This document shows, piece after piece, positions 15,695 to 24,883 of a stretch of 64,000 bases of DNA (the stretch's first letter is position 1; each line of letters opens with the position of its first letter). A model generated the notes under the pieces. It did no database searches. It was given only the letters and a program-made list of their open reading frames with translations, and was not told the DNA's origin. Source of the stretch: Alteromonas indica (GTDB lineage: Bacteria > Pseudomonadota > Gammaproteobacteria > Enterobacterales > Alteromonadaceae); NCBI GenBank assembly GCA_003056425.1, contig PYVY01000011.1, positions 1 to 64,000 on the forward strand. The letters are read 5' to 3'. A program made the position numbers and the translations under genes.

Positions 15695-17145
15695 ACTGCC
15701 TGTGCTGATTTAACAAGGTTACTATCAGTAGTATGATTCAAACCATACTTTTTATAAAGCTTTGCCGCTACGGATACTAAAGATTTAGCGTCAGCTACTT
15801 TAATATCTTCAGGCACTTGCTGGCCATCGGTGACATAGCTGACCGGCAGGCCATGTTCTATTGCCACGCTTAATACTTCACCCAGACTGTAACACTCATC
15901 CAGTTTGGTAAAGATACATCCATCCAGTTTAACTGCATCGTATGCACTGATGATACGCTGTAATGCCGGATATTGGGTATTAGCCTGAGTAACCAAGTAC
16001 TTTCTCACCGGTTGCATCTGACCACGATCAAACTGAGATAACTGTTTTATCAGTCGGCTATCACGCTGACTAAAGCCCGCAGTATCAATTAATACCATAC
16101 GTTTATGCCGTAACTGGAATAACAGTTCTGCCAATTCTTCAGTAGATTGCGCTTTACGCACGGTACAGCCAATGATTTTACCGTAGGTTGCTAATTGCTC
16201 GTAAGCCGCAATACGGTAGGTATCAATGGTAATCATCGCCACCTGGTCGGCGCCATATTTCTGGGCATAACGCGCTGCCAGTTTAGCCAAGGTGGTGGTT
16301 TTTCCTGTACCGGTTGGTCCGACCAGCGCCACTGCGCCGGTTTGCTGAAGAATATCATTGCCCGCTACATTAATGCGATTAGCCAAAAGGTTGAGTAAGT
16401 ACACCCAGGCTTCGCGCTCGTTATATTGCTTAGGCGTGTAATGCACCATTTGTTCGGCCAAAGAATGGCTTAGTCCCATACCTGACAGACATTTCATTAA
16501 ATAGCTGTGTACCGGATTGTGCTGGCGCTGCTTCGACTCCATTAATCCTGCTACCTGAAACTGTAGCACATTGCGCAGCGATGCCAGTTCTTCTTTGATT
16601 GAATCAAGATCGCTTTGTGGCGCTGGCGCAGCCGCTGCTGGTTGGCCGGTAAACTGAGTGGGCGAATCATTAAACGTTGGCTCATCAATATCAAAGCTGA
16701 AATCGCTCGCCGCAGCCTGATAGGCTGGTGCATTATACGCAGCCCGGGCTGGGGCCGGTTGGGCCGCACGGGTTTGGCTTTGGTTTGCGGCGCCTGCATG
16801 CGGCGACTGATAGCCGGCAGCCGGCTGCGCCTGGTGACGTGCAGGTTCTGCTGCCTTCGCTTGCGCTTGCTGTTGTTTTTCCAGCAGGGCGCGCAAACTG
16901 TCCGGGCCATCGTCACCAATGATTTCGCTTAAACTGGGCATTGCTTTACCGTTTACATCACGCGGCGCGGCGGCTTTAGGCTTAGGCGTCAATTTTGCCT
17001 CAGGCTCTTTGTCATACGCGGCGACAAGCTCGATACCATCGGGTACCTTACGGTTCGACATGATCACCGCATCGCTGCCAAGCTCTGCTTTTACTGCATT
17101 TAGCGCTTCGCGCATGTCTTTACCAAAAAAACGTCTGATTTTCAT
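15691..17145 (-). CDS. flhF: FlhF, SRP-type GTPase setting the polar flagellar site
   Basis: A 484-residue protein with the basic B-domain start MKIRRFFGKDMREALNAVK, a long Ala/Gln/Pro-rich linker (about 75-200) and the NG GTPase domain: LVGPTGTGKTTTLAKLAARY (G1), DTYRIAAYEQL, DTAG in VLIDTAGFSQRD and TKLDE (G4). It marks the cell pole for basal-body assembly. It lies 29 bases after flhA and overlaps flhG. Confidence 0.96.
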   Translation of the reverse strand: MKIRRFFGKDMREALNAVKAELGSDAVIMSNRKVPDGIELVAAYDKEPEAKLTPKPKAAAPRDVNGKAMPSLSEIIGDDGPDSLRALLEKQQQAQAKAAEPARHQAQPAAGYQSPHAGAANQSQTRAAQPAPARAAYNAPAYQAAASDFSFDIDEPTFNDSPTQFTGQPAAAAPAPQSDLDSIKEELASLRNVLQFQVAGLMESKQRQHNPVHSYLMKCLSGMGLSHSLAEQMVHYTPKQYNEREAWVYLLNLLANRINVAGNDILQQTGAVALVGPTGTGKTTTLAKLAARYAQKYGADQVAMITIDTYRIAAYEQLATYGKIIGCTVRKAQSTEELAELLFQLRHKRMVLIDTAGFSQRDSRLIKQLSQFDRGQMQPVRKYLVTQANTQYPALQRIISAYDAVKLDGCIFTKLDECYSLGEVLSVAIEHGLPVSYVTDGQQVPEDIKVADAKSLVSVAAKLYKKYGLNHTTDSNLVKSAQAV

Positions 17146-17174
17146 CGCAACCTCGTTACCCAGTGGGCGTCAGT

Positions 17175-19274
17175 TTATTGACCCACCGAGCTGACTATTT
17201 TTATCTGCTTGTCATCCGGTACTTCCTGATACGACAACACATGAAGACCGGCAACCGAATACTTAAAGAAGCGGGAAAGGACGGGGCGTAACATCCCAGA
17301 GGTTAATAACACTGCTGGTTCGCCTGCAAGCTCCTGTTGCTGACATGCCTGCTGCAATGTTTTTTGCATCCGGTCTGCCAGCCCAGGTTCGATGCCTGCG
17401 CCATCTTCCCCACCTGCCTGTAGTGACTGGTGCAACATCTGTTCCAACTCTGGCGCCAAGGTTATGACAGGTATCTCCCGCCCCCCCTGACATATCTCTT
17501 GCGAGATGAGCCGCTTAAGTGAGATACGTACCGCCGAGACCAGTACATCCGGGTCCTGGCTCTTCGTTCCGTACTCGCTTAAGGTCTGCACAATAGTGCG
17601 CATATCGCGAATCGGCACACCTTCAAATAAAAGCGTTTGTAATACTTTTACCACCGTACTAAGCGGCAAAATATCCGGCACCAAGCCTTCCACCAGCTTA
17701 GGACTACTTTTGGCCAGCATATCCAGCAAGTGTTGGGTTTCTTCATGTCCCAGCAGCTGATACGCGTTGTTAGTAAGTAGCTGGGAGAGGTGTGTGGCTA
17801 CCACCGTCGCGGCGTCAACCACGGTATAGCCTAAGGTTTGCGCGTGCTCGCGCTGTGCTGGTTTAATCCATACAGCATCCAAGCCAAACGCCGGATCCTG
17901 GGTCGCTCGTCCCTGCAATTCGCCAAATACCTGACCCGGATTAATAGCCAGTTCTTCATCATGGCTAATTTGGGCTTCACCGATGTTTACCCCCAGCATG
18001 GCAATGGTATAAGCATTAGGGTCTAGATCCAGGTTATCGCGAATATGAACAGGCGGAATAAGAAAGCCCAGTTCCTGGGATAGCTTTTTACGTACCCCTT
18101 TAATCCGGGTCAGCAGTTCACCGCCCTGAGATTTGTCGACCAGCGGAATCAACCGATACCCTACTTCCAGGCCAATGGTATCTACCTGTTGAACATCGTC
18201 CCAACCCAGCTCTTTAACTTCTGGCGCTGCCATCTCACCTTCAGCCGACTTGGTTGCCGGCAACGGTGCTTCGGCTGCTTGTTTAGCTTGTTTGGTTTGC
18301 CAGTAGGCATAGGCACCAGCAATGGCTGAGAAACCTAAAAAGGCAATATGCGGCATGCCAGGGATAATCCCCATTACAAACAGCACGCCTGAGGCTATAT
18401 ATAACGCTTGCGGGTTACCCAGCTGATTGCGTATTTCACGGCCCATTTCCTGGGTTTCGTTTTCTCGGGTAACAATGATGGCCGTAGCCACGGATAGCAA
18501 CAGCGAGGGGATTTGCGCCACTAATCCGTCACCAATGGTAAGTATGGTGTAAACCTCTACGGCATTACCAAAGCTAAGATCGTGTTGAATCATGCCGATA
18601 AACAGGCCCCCCACAATGTTAATCAACATGATGAACAAACCTGCAACTGCATCGCCCTTCACGAACTTTGACGCACCGTCCATCGAACCGTAAAAGTCGG
18701 CTTCCGCGGTGACTTCTTCACGACGCGCCCGCGCTTGGTCCTGATCTATATAGCCAGCATTCAGGTCAGCATCAATAGCCATTTGCTTACCCGGCATAGC
18801 ATCAAGGGTAAACCGTGCGCTTACCTCGGAAATACGTCCGGCCCCAGCTGTTACTACTTTGAAGTTAATAATCAGAAGAATAGCGAAAACGACCACGCCC
18901 ACTGCGTAGTTTCCGCCAATTACTACGGCCCCAAAGGCCTCGATAACTTTACCGGCAGCATCACCCCCCTCATGGCCGTAAAGTAGCACTACCCGGGTAG
19001 AGGCTACATTCAGGGCCAGTCGCAATACCGTGGCAATCAGCAAAACCAAAGGGAAAATACCAAAATCGACTGGCCGCTCGGTGAATACCGCCACCAAAAT
19101 AATGACCAGAGATAAGGCTATATTGAAGCTGAACAGGACATCCAGCAGAAACGGCGGCATAGGCAAAATAACCATGCCCATGATAGCCAATAACACGATT
19201 GGGGCCCCAAGCCCGCTGGTAATTCGCTGCATCTGGTTTTTATCAAACCGCTGCATAAAGCCTGCTAACTGCAT
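17175..19274 (-). CDS. flhA: Flagellar export-gate protein FlhA
   Basis: A 699-residue inner-membrane protein with about eight transmembrane helices in the first ~320 residues, the conserved FHIPEP-type segment (RPVDFGIFPLVLLIATVLRLALN, residues about 67-89) and a large cytoplasmic C-terminal domain that docks substrate-chaperone complexes. It forms the nonameric ring of the type III export gate. It is separated from flhB by a 95-base gap that carries a possible sigma-54 promoter, so flhA probably starts a new transcript running through flhF, flhG, fliA and the che genes. Confidence 0.97.
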   Translation of the reverse strand: MQLAGFMQRFDKNQMQRITSGLGAPIVLLAIMGMVILPMPPFLLDVLFSFNIALSLVIILVAVFTERPVDFGIFPLVLLIATVLRLALNVASTRVVLLYGHEGGDAAGKVIEAFGAVVIGGNYAVGVVVFAILLIINFKVVTAGAGRISEVSARFTLDAMPGKQMAIDADLNAGYIDQDQARARREEVTAEADFYGSMDGASKFVKGDAVAGLFIMLINIVGGLFIGMIQHDLSFGNAVEVYTILTIGDGLVAQIPSLLLSVATAIIVTRENETQEMGREIRNQLGNPQALYIASGVLFVMGIIPGMPHIAFLGFSAIAGAYAYWQTKQAKQAAEAPLPATKSAEGEMAAPEVKELGWDDVQQVDTIGLEVGYRLIPLVDKSQGGELLTRIKGVRKKLSQELGFLIPPVHIRDNLDLDPNAYTIAMLGVNIGEAQISHDEELAINPGQVFGELQGRATQDPAFGLDAVWIKPAQREHAQTLGYTVVDAATVVATHLSQLLTNNAYQLLGHEETQHLLDMLAKSSPKLVEGLVPDILPLSTVVKVLQTLLFEGVPIRDMRTIVQTLSEYGTKSQDPDVLVSAVRISLKRLISQEICQGGREIPVITLAPELEQMLHQSLQAGGEDGAGIEPGLADRMQKTLQQACQQQELAGEPAVLLTSGMLRPVLSRFFKYSVAGLHVLSYQEVPDDKQIKIVSSVGQ

Positions 19275-19331
19275 CGCGTTTTATCTCACTATCAGAAAAT
19301 TGACACTTAACGTCTATTACTTTCTGTTAGT

Positions 19332-19346
19332 TCAACTACCATGCCA
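19332..19346 (-). promoter_or_regulatory. Possible sigma-54 promoter upstream of flhA
   Basis: Minus strand TGGCATGGTAGTTGA has the -24 GG correctly spaced ten bases before the -12 position, but the -12 pair is GA rather than GC. It lies 58 bases upstream of the flhA start in an otherwise empty gap, and flhA operons of related bacteria are sigma-54 dependent. The imperfect -12 lowers confidence. Confidence 0.4.
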
Positions 19347-19369
19347 CAATTAGCTAAAGGCAGATTAAC

Positions 19370-20497
19370 TTATCGTCTAAGCTCTGGGGGGATGGGTAAG
19401 TCTTTTTTAACCGGCTTGGGCTTTTTACCTTTACCTGCTTTATAGGCGCGCAGTTGGAATACATACGCCAGAATCTGGGCCACCGCCATAAACAGTTTAT
19501 GGGGAATCTCGTGGTCAACTTCCGTAGAGTAATAAATTGCCCGGGTTAACATAGGCGAGGCCACCAGCGGAACGTCATGCGCCGTCGCAATTTTACGAAT
19601 GTGCATGGCCAACTCGTCAACGCCTTTCGCTACAACTACCGGCGCACGGTTACCATTCTCTTCATATTTCAGTGCTACTGAATAATGGGTGGGGTTAGTC
19701 ACAATAACATCAGCTTCAGGCACTTCCTGCATCATCCGGTTGGCCGCAGCCTGGTACTGTAAGCGTCTTATACGGCCTTTCACCTGGGGATCGCCTTCGG
19801 CATTTTTATGCTCGTCCTTGATCTCCTGCTTACTCATTTTCATTTCTTTGTTGTGCTTGTAAATCTGATAAGGCACATCTATCGCCGCTATCGGAATCAT
19901 TCCCAGGGTTAGCAGTAAAAACGCCCATTCCAGCATATCCATTGCATGGAAAATATTCAGCGGGTATAGCTCCATATCCAAATGCAGCGCTTCATTTTTA
20001 TAATACAGTAATGCGCCTATCGCTAAGCCGCCAATAACGCCGAATTTCGCAAACGCTTTAAGTAACTCCACCAGCGCATTCATTCCGAACATGCGCTTAA
20101 ACCCATTGATTGGATTAATTTTATTGGCTTTGGGGGCCGCCGACTCCCAGGAAAAATTATACCCGCCTAAGGCCACTGAACCATAAATACCAGCTACCAT
20201 GGCAATAATCATGTAAATCAATACCGGCCCGGCCACGGTCATCAGGGCTTCCCCGCCCGCAACAAACATATGGGAAGGGTCGTAGGTTTCGTCGCGCGAT
20301 AAACTGAACATACGCTGGGTTACCCCAAATACCGCCTTGGCTATCATTCCGCCAATCAGCATAAACATCAGGCCACTGACAATCAGCACCAGCGCCGTCG
20401 ATAGCTCACGGGAACGGGCTATCTGCCCTTTTTTGCGGGCTTCATCGAGTTTTTTACTCGTGGGGTCTTCTGTTTTTTCCTGCGCGTCATCCGCCAT
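19370..20497 (-). CDS. flhB: Flagellar export-switch protein FlhB
   Basis: A 375-residue membrane protein with four transmembrane helices (roughly residues 30-215) and a cytoplasmic domain containing the self-cleaving NPTH motif (VIVTNPTHYSVALKYE, near residue 265). Autocleavage between Asn and Pro allows the switch from hook-type to filament-type export together with FliK. The N-terminus ETEDPTSKKLDEARKKGQIA is typical. It lies 12 bases after fliR. Confidence 0.97.
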   Translation of the reverse strand: MADDAQEKTEDPTSKKLDEARKKGQIARSRELSTALVLIVSGLMFMLIGGMIAKAVFGVTQRMFSLSRDETYDPSHMFVAGGEALMTVAGPVLIYMIIAMVAGIYGSVALGGYNFSWESAAPKANKINPINGFKRMFGMNALVELLKAFAKFGVIGGLAIGALLYYKNEALHLDMELYPLNIFHAMDMLEWAFLLLTLGMIPIAAIDVPYQIYKHNKEMKMSKQEIKDEHKNAEGDPQVKGRIRRLQYQAAANRMMQEVPEADVIVTNPTHYSVALKYEENGNRAPVVVAKGVDELAMHIRKIATAHDVPLVASPMLTRAIYYSTEVDHEIPHKLFMAVAQILAYVFQLRAYKAGKGKKPKPVKKDLPIPPELRR

Positions 20498-20509
20498 TGC
20501 TGCGCCTCC

Positions 20510-21292
20510 TTATGTTGGACAGATAGCCAGCAGCTCACACATGAACTGCTCTGCCCTGGCCCACTGGGCCGCAAAGTGAGTAGAAAAGTTGTCCATCGTA
20601 ATCCAGATAACTATCAGGCCGGTAATCTGCGCAATTGAAAAGCCAATGCTAAAGATATTCAGCTGCGGAGCGGCTTTGGTCATCACCCCGAAGGCCAGGT
20701 TAACAATCAGTAACGATACAATCGGCGCTAAAGATAACGTCAACGCCGATACAAACATCCACGAGCCCCAGTGGGCAATCTGGCGAAACTGATCGGGAGT
20801 GAACCAGCTATCGCCTATGGGAAACGCATCAAAGCTAAGCACAATCATTTGAATCATCGACAAATGACCGTCCATGCCCCAAAACAACAGGGTGGCCAAA
20901 ATCAGATAAAACTGGCCGACCGCCGGTACATTAATGCCATTGACGGGATCCACGATAGAGGCGAAGCCCAAGCCGGTTTGCATCGCAATAACCTGCCCTG
21001 CCAACACAAACGTGTTAAGCACCATCATTGAGATAAACCCAATGGCCACACCAATGATTAGCTGCCGGATCACTTCTAAGAAGGTGCCTACATTCACCAG
21101 ATCTGTAATAGGAACCGGTTTCACCACGGGCATAATAACCAGCGTCATAAATATAGCTAATAACGCGCGCACTTGCGGAGGAATTGACTTGGCGCTAAAC
21201 CCTATCATTGCAGCAAACATACCGCTGATGCGCATAAACGGCAGCATCATGTCAGCCAGAAATTGCGATACGGTAGCCAGCTCAACCTGCAT
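20510..21292 (-). CDS. fliR: Flagellar export-gate protein FliR
   Basis: A 260-residue integral membrane protein with about six hydrophobic helices. It matches FliR in length and in the R-x-SGMF segment near residue 22 and the GQVIAMQTGLGFASIVDP region in the middle. With FliP and FliQ it forms the helical export gate inside the MS ring. It is placed in the conserved fliP-fliQ-fliR-flhB order, two bases after fliQ. Confidence 0.95.
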   Translation of the reverse strand: MQVELATVSQFLADMMLPFMRISGMFAAMIGFSAKSIPPQVRALLAIFMTLVIMPVVKPVPITDLVNVGTFLEVIRQLIIGVAIGFISMMVLNTFVLAGQVIAMQTGLGFASIVDPVNGINVPAVGQFYLILATLLFWGMDGHLSMIQMIVLSFDAFPIGDSWFTPDQFRQIAHWGSWMFVSALTLSLAPIVSLLIVNLAFGVMTKAAPQLNIFSIGFSIAQITGLIVIWITMDNFSTHFAAQWARAEQFMCELLAICPT

Positions 21293-21294
21293 GC

Positions 21295-21564
21295 TTAGCC
21301 CACTACCTGCGGGATTCGCTCAACCATATGAAAAGTAAAATCCATCAGCTTTGAGACCAGCCAGTTTCCGCCCCAGCTAAGCGCCAATAAGGTAACGATC
21401 AAACGAGGTAAAAAGCTCATGGTTTGTTCGTTGATTGACGTGGCCGCCTGAAAAACTGCCACAATTAAGCCGACAATCATACTTGGTACAATAACCGCCG
21501 ATACCAGCAAAATAACCAAAAATAACGATTCGCGCAGAATTTCGACAAATACTTCAGGTGACAT
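21295..21564 (-). CDS. fliQ: Flagellar export-gate protein FliQ
   Basis: An 89-residue protein with two transmembrane helices (about 15-40 and 52-75) and the characteristic SPEVFVEILRESLFLVILL opening and FQAATSINEQTMSFLPR loop. It assembles around FliP/FliR in the export gate. It lies nine bases after fliP and two before fliR. Confidence 0.95.
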   Translation of the reverse strand: MSPEVFVEILRESLFLVILLVSAVIVPSMIVGLIVAVFQAATSINEQTMSFLPRLIVTLLALSWGGNWLVSKLMDFTFHMVERIPQVVG

Positions 21565-21573
21565 AGTGCTCTC

Positions 21574-22332
21574 CTATACGCCCATTCCGAAACTAGTGGC
21601 CAGGGTACCAAAAATCAGATTCCAGCCATCGACCAACACAAAAAGCATTAGCTTGAATGGCAGCGAAACAATCATCGGCGATAGCATCATCATACCCATT
21701 GCCATCAGTATAGAAGCGACAACCAAATCAATAATCAAAAATGGAATAAATAACATAAAGCCTATTTGAAACGCCGTTTTGAGTTCGCTGGTAACAAACG
21801 AAGGGATTAAAATAGTTAAGGGTACCTGCGAAGGATCGTCGTATTTGTCTTCATCACCGGCAATGCGAACAAACGTTTCCAAATCTTTAACCCGGGTTTG
21901 CGAGAGCATAAACGCCCGCATGGGCTCTTTGGCCTGATCAAACGCCTCTTTGCTAGTCATTTGCTCATCCAGATAAGGCTGTAAAGCGCGTTCGTTCACC
22001 TGTTCAAAGACCGGCGCCATAATGAACATCGACAAGAACAGGCTCACGCCAATCAGTATCTGGTTGGACGGCGACTGCTGCAAACCAATTGCCTGACGTA
22101 AAATAGACAATACAACAATAATGCGGGTGAAAGAGGTCATCATCATAATAAACGCGGGAATAAGACTCAGCGCGGTCATGATAAATAACGCTTGCAGCGT
22201 CATTGAATAGTCCTGGGTGCCATCCGGGTTCGTCGATACCGTGACAGCGGAAATACCCTGTTGCGCCATTACCGGCGTGCTGCACAACAAGCACGCCAAT
22301 AGCAGTCCCCAGATACGGTGTTTAGTGATCAT
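21574..22332 (-). CDS. fliP: Flagellar export-gate protein FliP
   Basis: A 252-residue membrane protein with a cleavable signal peptide (cleavage likely after VMA near residue 23) and four transmembrane helices, including [19 protein letters not shown] and [19 protein letters not shown], both strongly conserved in FliP. Five copies form the core of the export gate. It overlaps the fliO end by 11 bases. Confidence 0.96.
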   Translation of the reverse strand: MITKHRIWGLLLACLLCSTPVMAQQGISAVTVSTNPDGTQDYSMTLQALFIMTALSLIPAFIMMMTSFTRIIVVLSILRQAIGLQQSPSNQILIGVSLFLSMFIMAPVFEQVNERALQPYLDEQMTSKEAFDQAKEPMRAFMLSQTRVKDLETFVRIAGDEDKYDDPSQVPLTILIPSFVTSELKTAFQIGFMLFIPFLIIDLVVASILMAMGMMMLSPMIVSLPFKLMLFVLVDGWNLIFGTLATSFGMGV

Positions 22333-22807
22333 TGTGCTGCTCCTGCTTCATTGCTGGATTAAGCTTCCCCGCCATGGCTTTTACCAGTTTGTCTTTAAAC
22401 TGCGCGCCGCCGGACTCGCCCGGGCCTTTTACCGCTAGTGGTGTCTCTAATTTACTTAGGTGGGAAATATTATGGCTGGTAACCCCAATTAAATGCTGTT
22501 CGTCACCCACCTGAATAACCATTATCCGTTCTTTACTGCCCGCTACCATACTGGCGACAACCTTCATTTGTCCACTACCTGCATGGGTGACATTAAACCG
22601 ACGCATAATATAGGCAAGGGCAAATATGATTGCCACTACCAGCAAAAGTGATAGGAATATTGACAGTACCGAACCCGGGTTAGTGATGGACTGGGTACTT
22701 TGGGCGCGCGCCGTCGCGCAAAGGAAAAGGGGCAGCAGAGCGCAACCCCTTGAAATAAAGGTAAATTTACCTGAGTTTTTTAATTCTCTCAATTTGACTA
22801 ATAACAT
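22322..22807 (-). CDS. fliO: Flagellar biosynthesis protein FliO
   Basis: A protein of about 161 residues with an N-terminal hydrophobic leader, a transmembrane helix near residues 50-72 ([20 protein letters not shown]) and a short cytoplasmic domain with the [20 protein letters not shown] segment typical of FliO. It helps assemble the FliP-FliR gate. The start is uncertain because the gene overlaps the fliN end; ATG 22807 is preferred over an upstream TTG at 22825. It overlaps fliP at its end. Confidence 0.85.
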   Translation of the reverse strand: MLLVKLRELKNSGKFTFISRGCALLPLFLCATARAQSTQSITNPGSVLSIFLSLLLVVAIIFALAYIMRRFNVTHAGSGQMKVVASMVAGSKERIMVIQVGDEQHLIGVTSHNISHLSKLETPLAVKGPGESGGAQFKDKLVKAMAGKLNPAMKQEQHNDH

Positions 22808-23171
22808 CAGTGAGCCGGATACCAAATTTGTCGTTAACCACTACTACTTCACCATGAGCAATCAACGTGCCATTTACCAGCACATCAAGCGGTTCACCCG
22901 CCACCCGGTCAAGTTCAACCACGGAACCCTGGTTAAGTTGTAACAGGTTACGGATACTAATCTGGCTTCGCCCCACTTCCATCGAAATGGTCACCGGGAT
23001 ATCCAAAATGGTATCGAGCTTACGCTTTTCTTCTGCACTGATGGGTGCGTCATCCGTAAATTCGTCTAGTTCAGCTGTTTGCACACCGTCTTCGGCGCCG
23101 TCTTCAGCTTCCGAATCAGCCTGCTCTGCCATGGCCGCAGCCCAATCGTCCAAACCGTCTTCTTCACTCAT
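22767..23171 (-). CDS. fliN: Flagellar switch protein FliN
   Basis: A 134-residue C-ring component. The C-terminal SpoA domain is clear ([59 protein letters not shown]). The N-terminal ~50 residues are acidic and variable. With FliM and FliG it forms the rotor switch and helps dock FliH to the export site. It lies 31 bases after fliM. Confidence 0.96.
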   Translation of the reverse strand: MSEEDGLDDWAAAMAEQADSEAEDGAEDGVQTAELDEFTDDAPISAEEKRKLDTILDIPVTISMEVGRSQISIRNLLQLNQGSVVELDRVAGEPLDVLVNGTLIAHGEVVVVNDKFGIRLTDVISQIERIKKLR

Positions 23172-23202
23172 AAGAATGCCTCATATCATTAAAAGCCCTG
23201 GG

Positions 23203-24261
23203 TTACAGGTCTTCTTCGAGTATTTGCAGTTCAGCGTCATTATCGATAACGCGGCCACCGCGGGTTAATAGTTGTAGCTCCGACTTCACTGAGGTGGGCC
23301 GGGCAATTTTGTTCGTAATTTTCAGTGCCAGATTGTCGCGGGAACGTCCCAGTTTGGCTCTGAAAGTGGGTAAATCTTCAACCAGCACAGTGATATGCTC
23401 AGGCATCTCAACCGGAATAATATCCCCGGCTTTAAAATCCATAATTTGCTGTAAGGTCACATCTACATCCAGCATATGGGTAGATAAATTAACCTTAACA
23501 TCCATAATTTCATCACGCAGTGCTTTGCTCCAGCGCAAATCGGTATCTTCTTTATCACTTTGTACACCGGCGTCCAGCAACTCGCGAATAGGTTCCAGCA
23601 TGGAGTACGGTAAAGACACATGAAAATCGCCCCCGCCGCCGTCCAGTTCTATATGAAACGAGCTTATAACCACCACTTCTGTCGGGCTGACAATATTGGC
23701 CATCGCCGGATTAACTTCAGAGTCCAGATATTCAAATGAAACATCCATCACCGGTGCCCAGGCTTCTTTGTAATCTTCAAAGATAATCTTCAGCAACATC
23801 TGAATAATGCGTCGTTCCGTAGGCGTAAATTCCCGCCCTTCGATTTTTGCGTGATAGCGTCCATCCCCGCCGAAAAAGTTATCTACCAAAATGAAGACTA
23901 ATCGCGCCTCCATGGTAATCAGGCCGGTACCCTTGAGGGGCCGAAAGCGCACCATATTCAGGCTGGTTGGTACAAATAACGTATGAATGTATTCACCGAA
24001 CTTAATCATCTGAATACCGTTGATGGAGACCTCAGCCGAACGTCGCATCATGTTGAACAAGCTTACCCGTAAATGCCGCGCAAACCGCTCATTAACAATT
24101 TCCAGGGTGGGCATACGCCCACGCACAATTCGGTCCTGCGAGGAAAAGTCATACTCGAGCGCAGAAGCATCGGACGGCTCGCCGCCTACATCTTCTTCTT
24201 CAACATCGTCTACGCCATGTAGCAACGCATCGATTTCGTCCTGAGATAATAAATCGCTCAC
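23203..24261 (-). CDS. fliM: Flagellar switch protein FliM
   Basis: A 352-residue C-ring protein. The CheY-P binding peptide LLSQDEIDALLHGV lies at residues about 4-17, followed by an acidic linker, the CheC-like middle domain (RHLRVSLFNMMRRSAEVSI..) and the C-terminal SpoA domain that pairs with FliN. It receives the CheY-P signal and reverses motor rotation. It lies 13 bases after fliL. Confidence 0.97.
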   Translation of the reverse strand: MSDLLSQDEIDALLHGVDDVEEEDVGGEPSDASALEYDFSSQDRIVRGRMPTLEIVNERFARHLRVSLFNMMRRSAEVSINGIQMIKFGEYIHTLFVPTSLNMVRFRPLKGTGLITMEARLVFILVDNFFGGDGRYHAKIEGREFTPTERRIIQMLLKIIFEDYKEAWAPVMDVSFEYLDSEVNPAMANIVSPTEVVVISSFHIELDGGGGDFHVSLPYSMLEPIRELLDAGVQSDKEDTDLRWSKALRDEIMDVKVNLSTHMLDVDVTLQQIMDFKAGDIIPVEMPEHITVLVEDLPTFRAKLGRSRDNLALKITNKIARPTSVKSELQLLTRGGRVIDNDAELQILEEDL

Positions 24262-24274
24262 AGTGTTATCCTGT

Positions 24275-24808
24275 TTATTGCATTACAAAGCCGGTGAACA
24301 ATACCCGCTCAACCACCTGGCTGCCGGCCATGTCCTGCATGACTTTTTGTACTTCGGTTACGGCCTGATCACGTAAGGCCACCTTGCCCGCTTCTGTTAC
24401 CAATTCGTCAGCGTTACTGGCGCTGAATACCTGTAACAGCGTGCCTTCTATAAGCGGAATGTGCATTTTAGCGGTTTCTTCGTTGTCGGCCCCACGGACC
24501 ATCAGCTGTACTTTAATTTGCACCAGCCGATCACGGCCACTCCCCGGTACGTTAAAAACAAACGGTCGCGGCATGGCTACATACAAAGCGGTACCCACGG
24601 AGGCTGATGAAGAAGAAGGCGCCTCTGCTACTGGCTGGTCCGCCTGAGCGCCTTCCTCTAACTGCGCGGCGGCCGGCGTATCGCTACCTGAAAACAAAAA
24701 GAACCAGGCTGCCCCGCCCGCTGCTGCTAACACCACCACAATGATGATAAGCAGGGGTAACTTACTCTTTTTACCGCCTTCTTCTATCTGTAATTCTTCG
24801 TCTGCCAC
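24275..24808 (-). CDS. fliL: Flagellar basal-body-associated protein FliL
   Basis: A 177-residue single-span inner-membrane protein: short cytoplasmic tail, transmembrane helix at about 18-40 (LLIIIVVVLAAAGGAAWFFL), an Ala/Ser-rich stretch, then the periplasmic stomatin-like domain ending ERVLFTGFVMQ. FliL rings surround the stator units and support torque at high load. It lies 75 bases after fliK. Confidence 0.94.
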   Translation of the reverse strand: MADEELQIEEGGKKSKLPLLIIIVVVLAAAGGAAWFFLFSGSDTPAAAQLEEGAQADQPVAEAPSSSSASVGTALYVAMPRPFVFNVPGSGRDRLVQIKVQLMVRGADNEETAKMHIPLIEGTLLQVFSASNADELVTEAGKVALRDQAVTEVQKVMQDMAGSQVVERVLFTGFVMQ

Positions 24809-24883
24809 GTGCTACTTCTCCGTCAATATCAAGGCGCGTATTATGGTAGTTATGTCACAAAGTGCAATTATGCATTGGGTGTA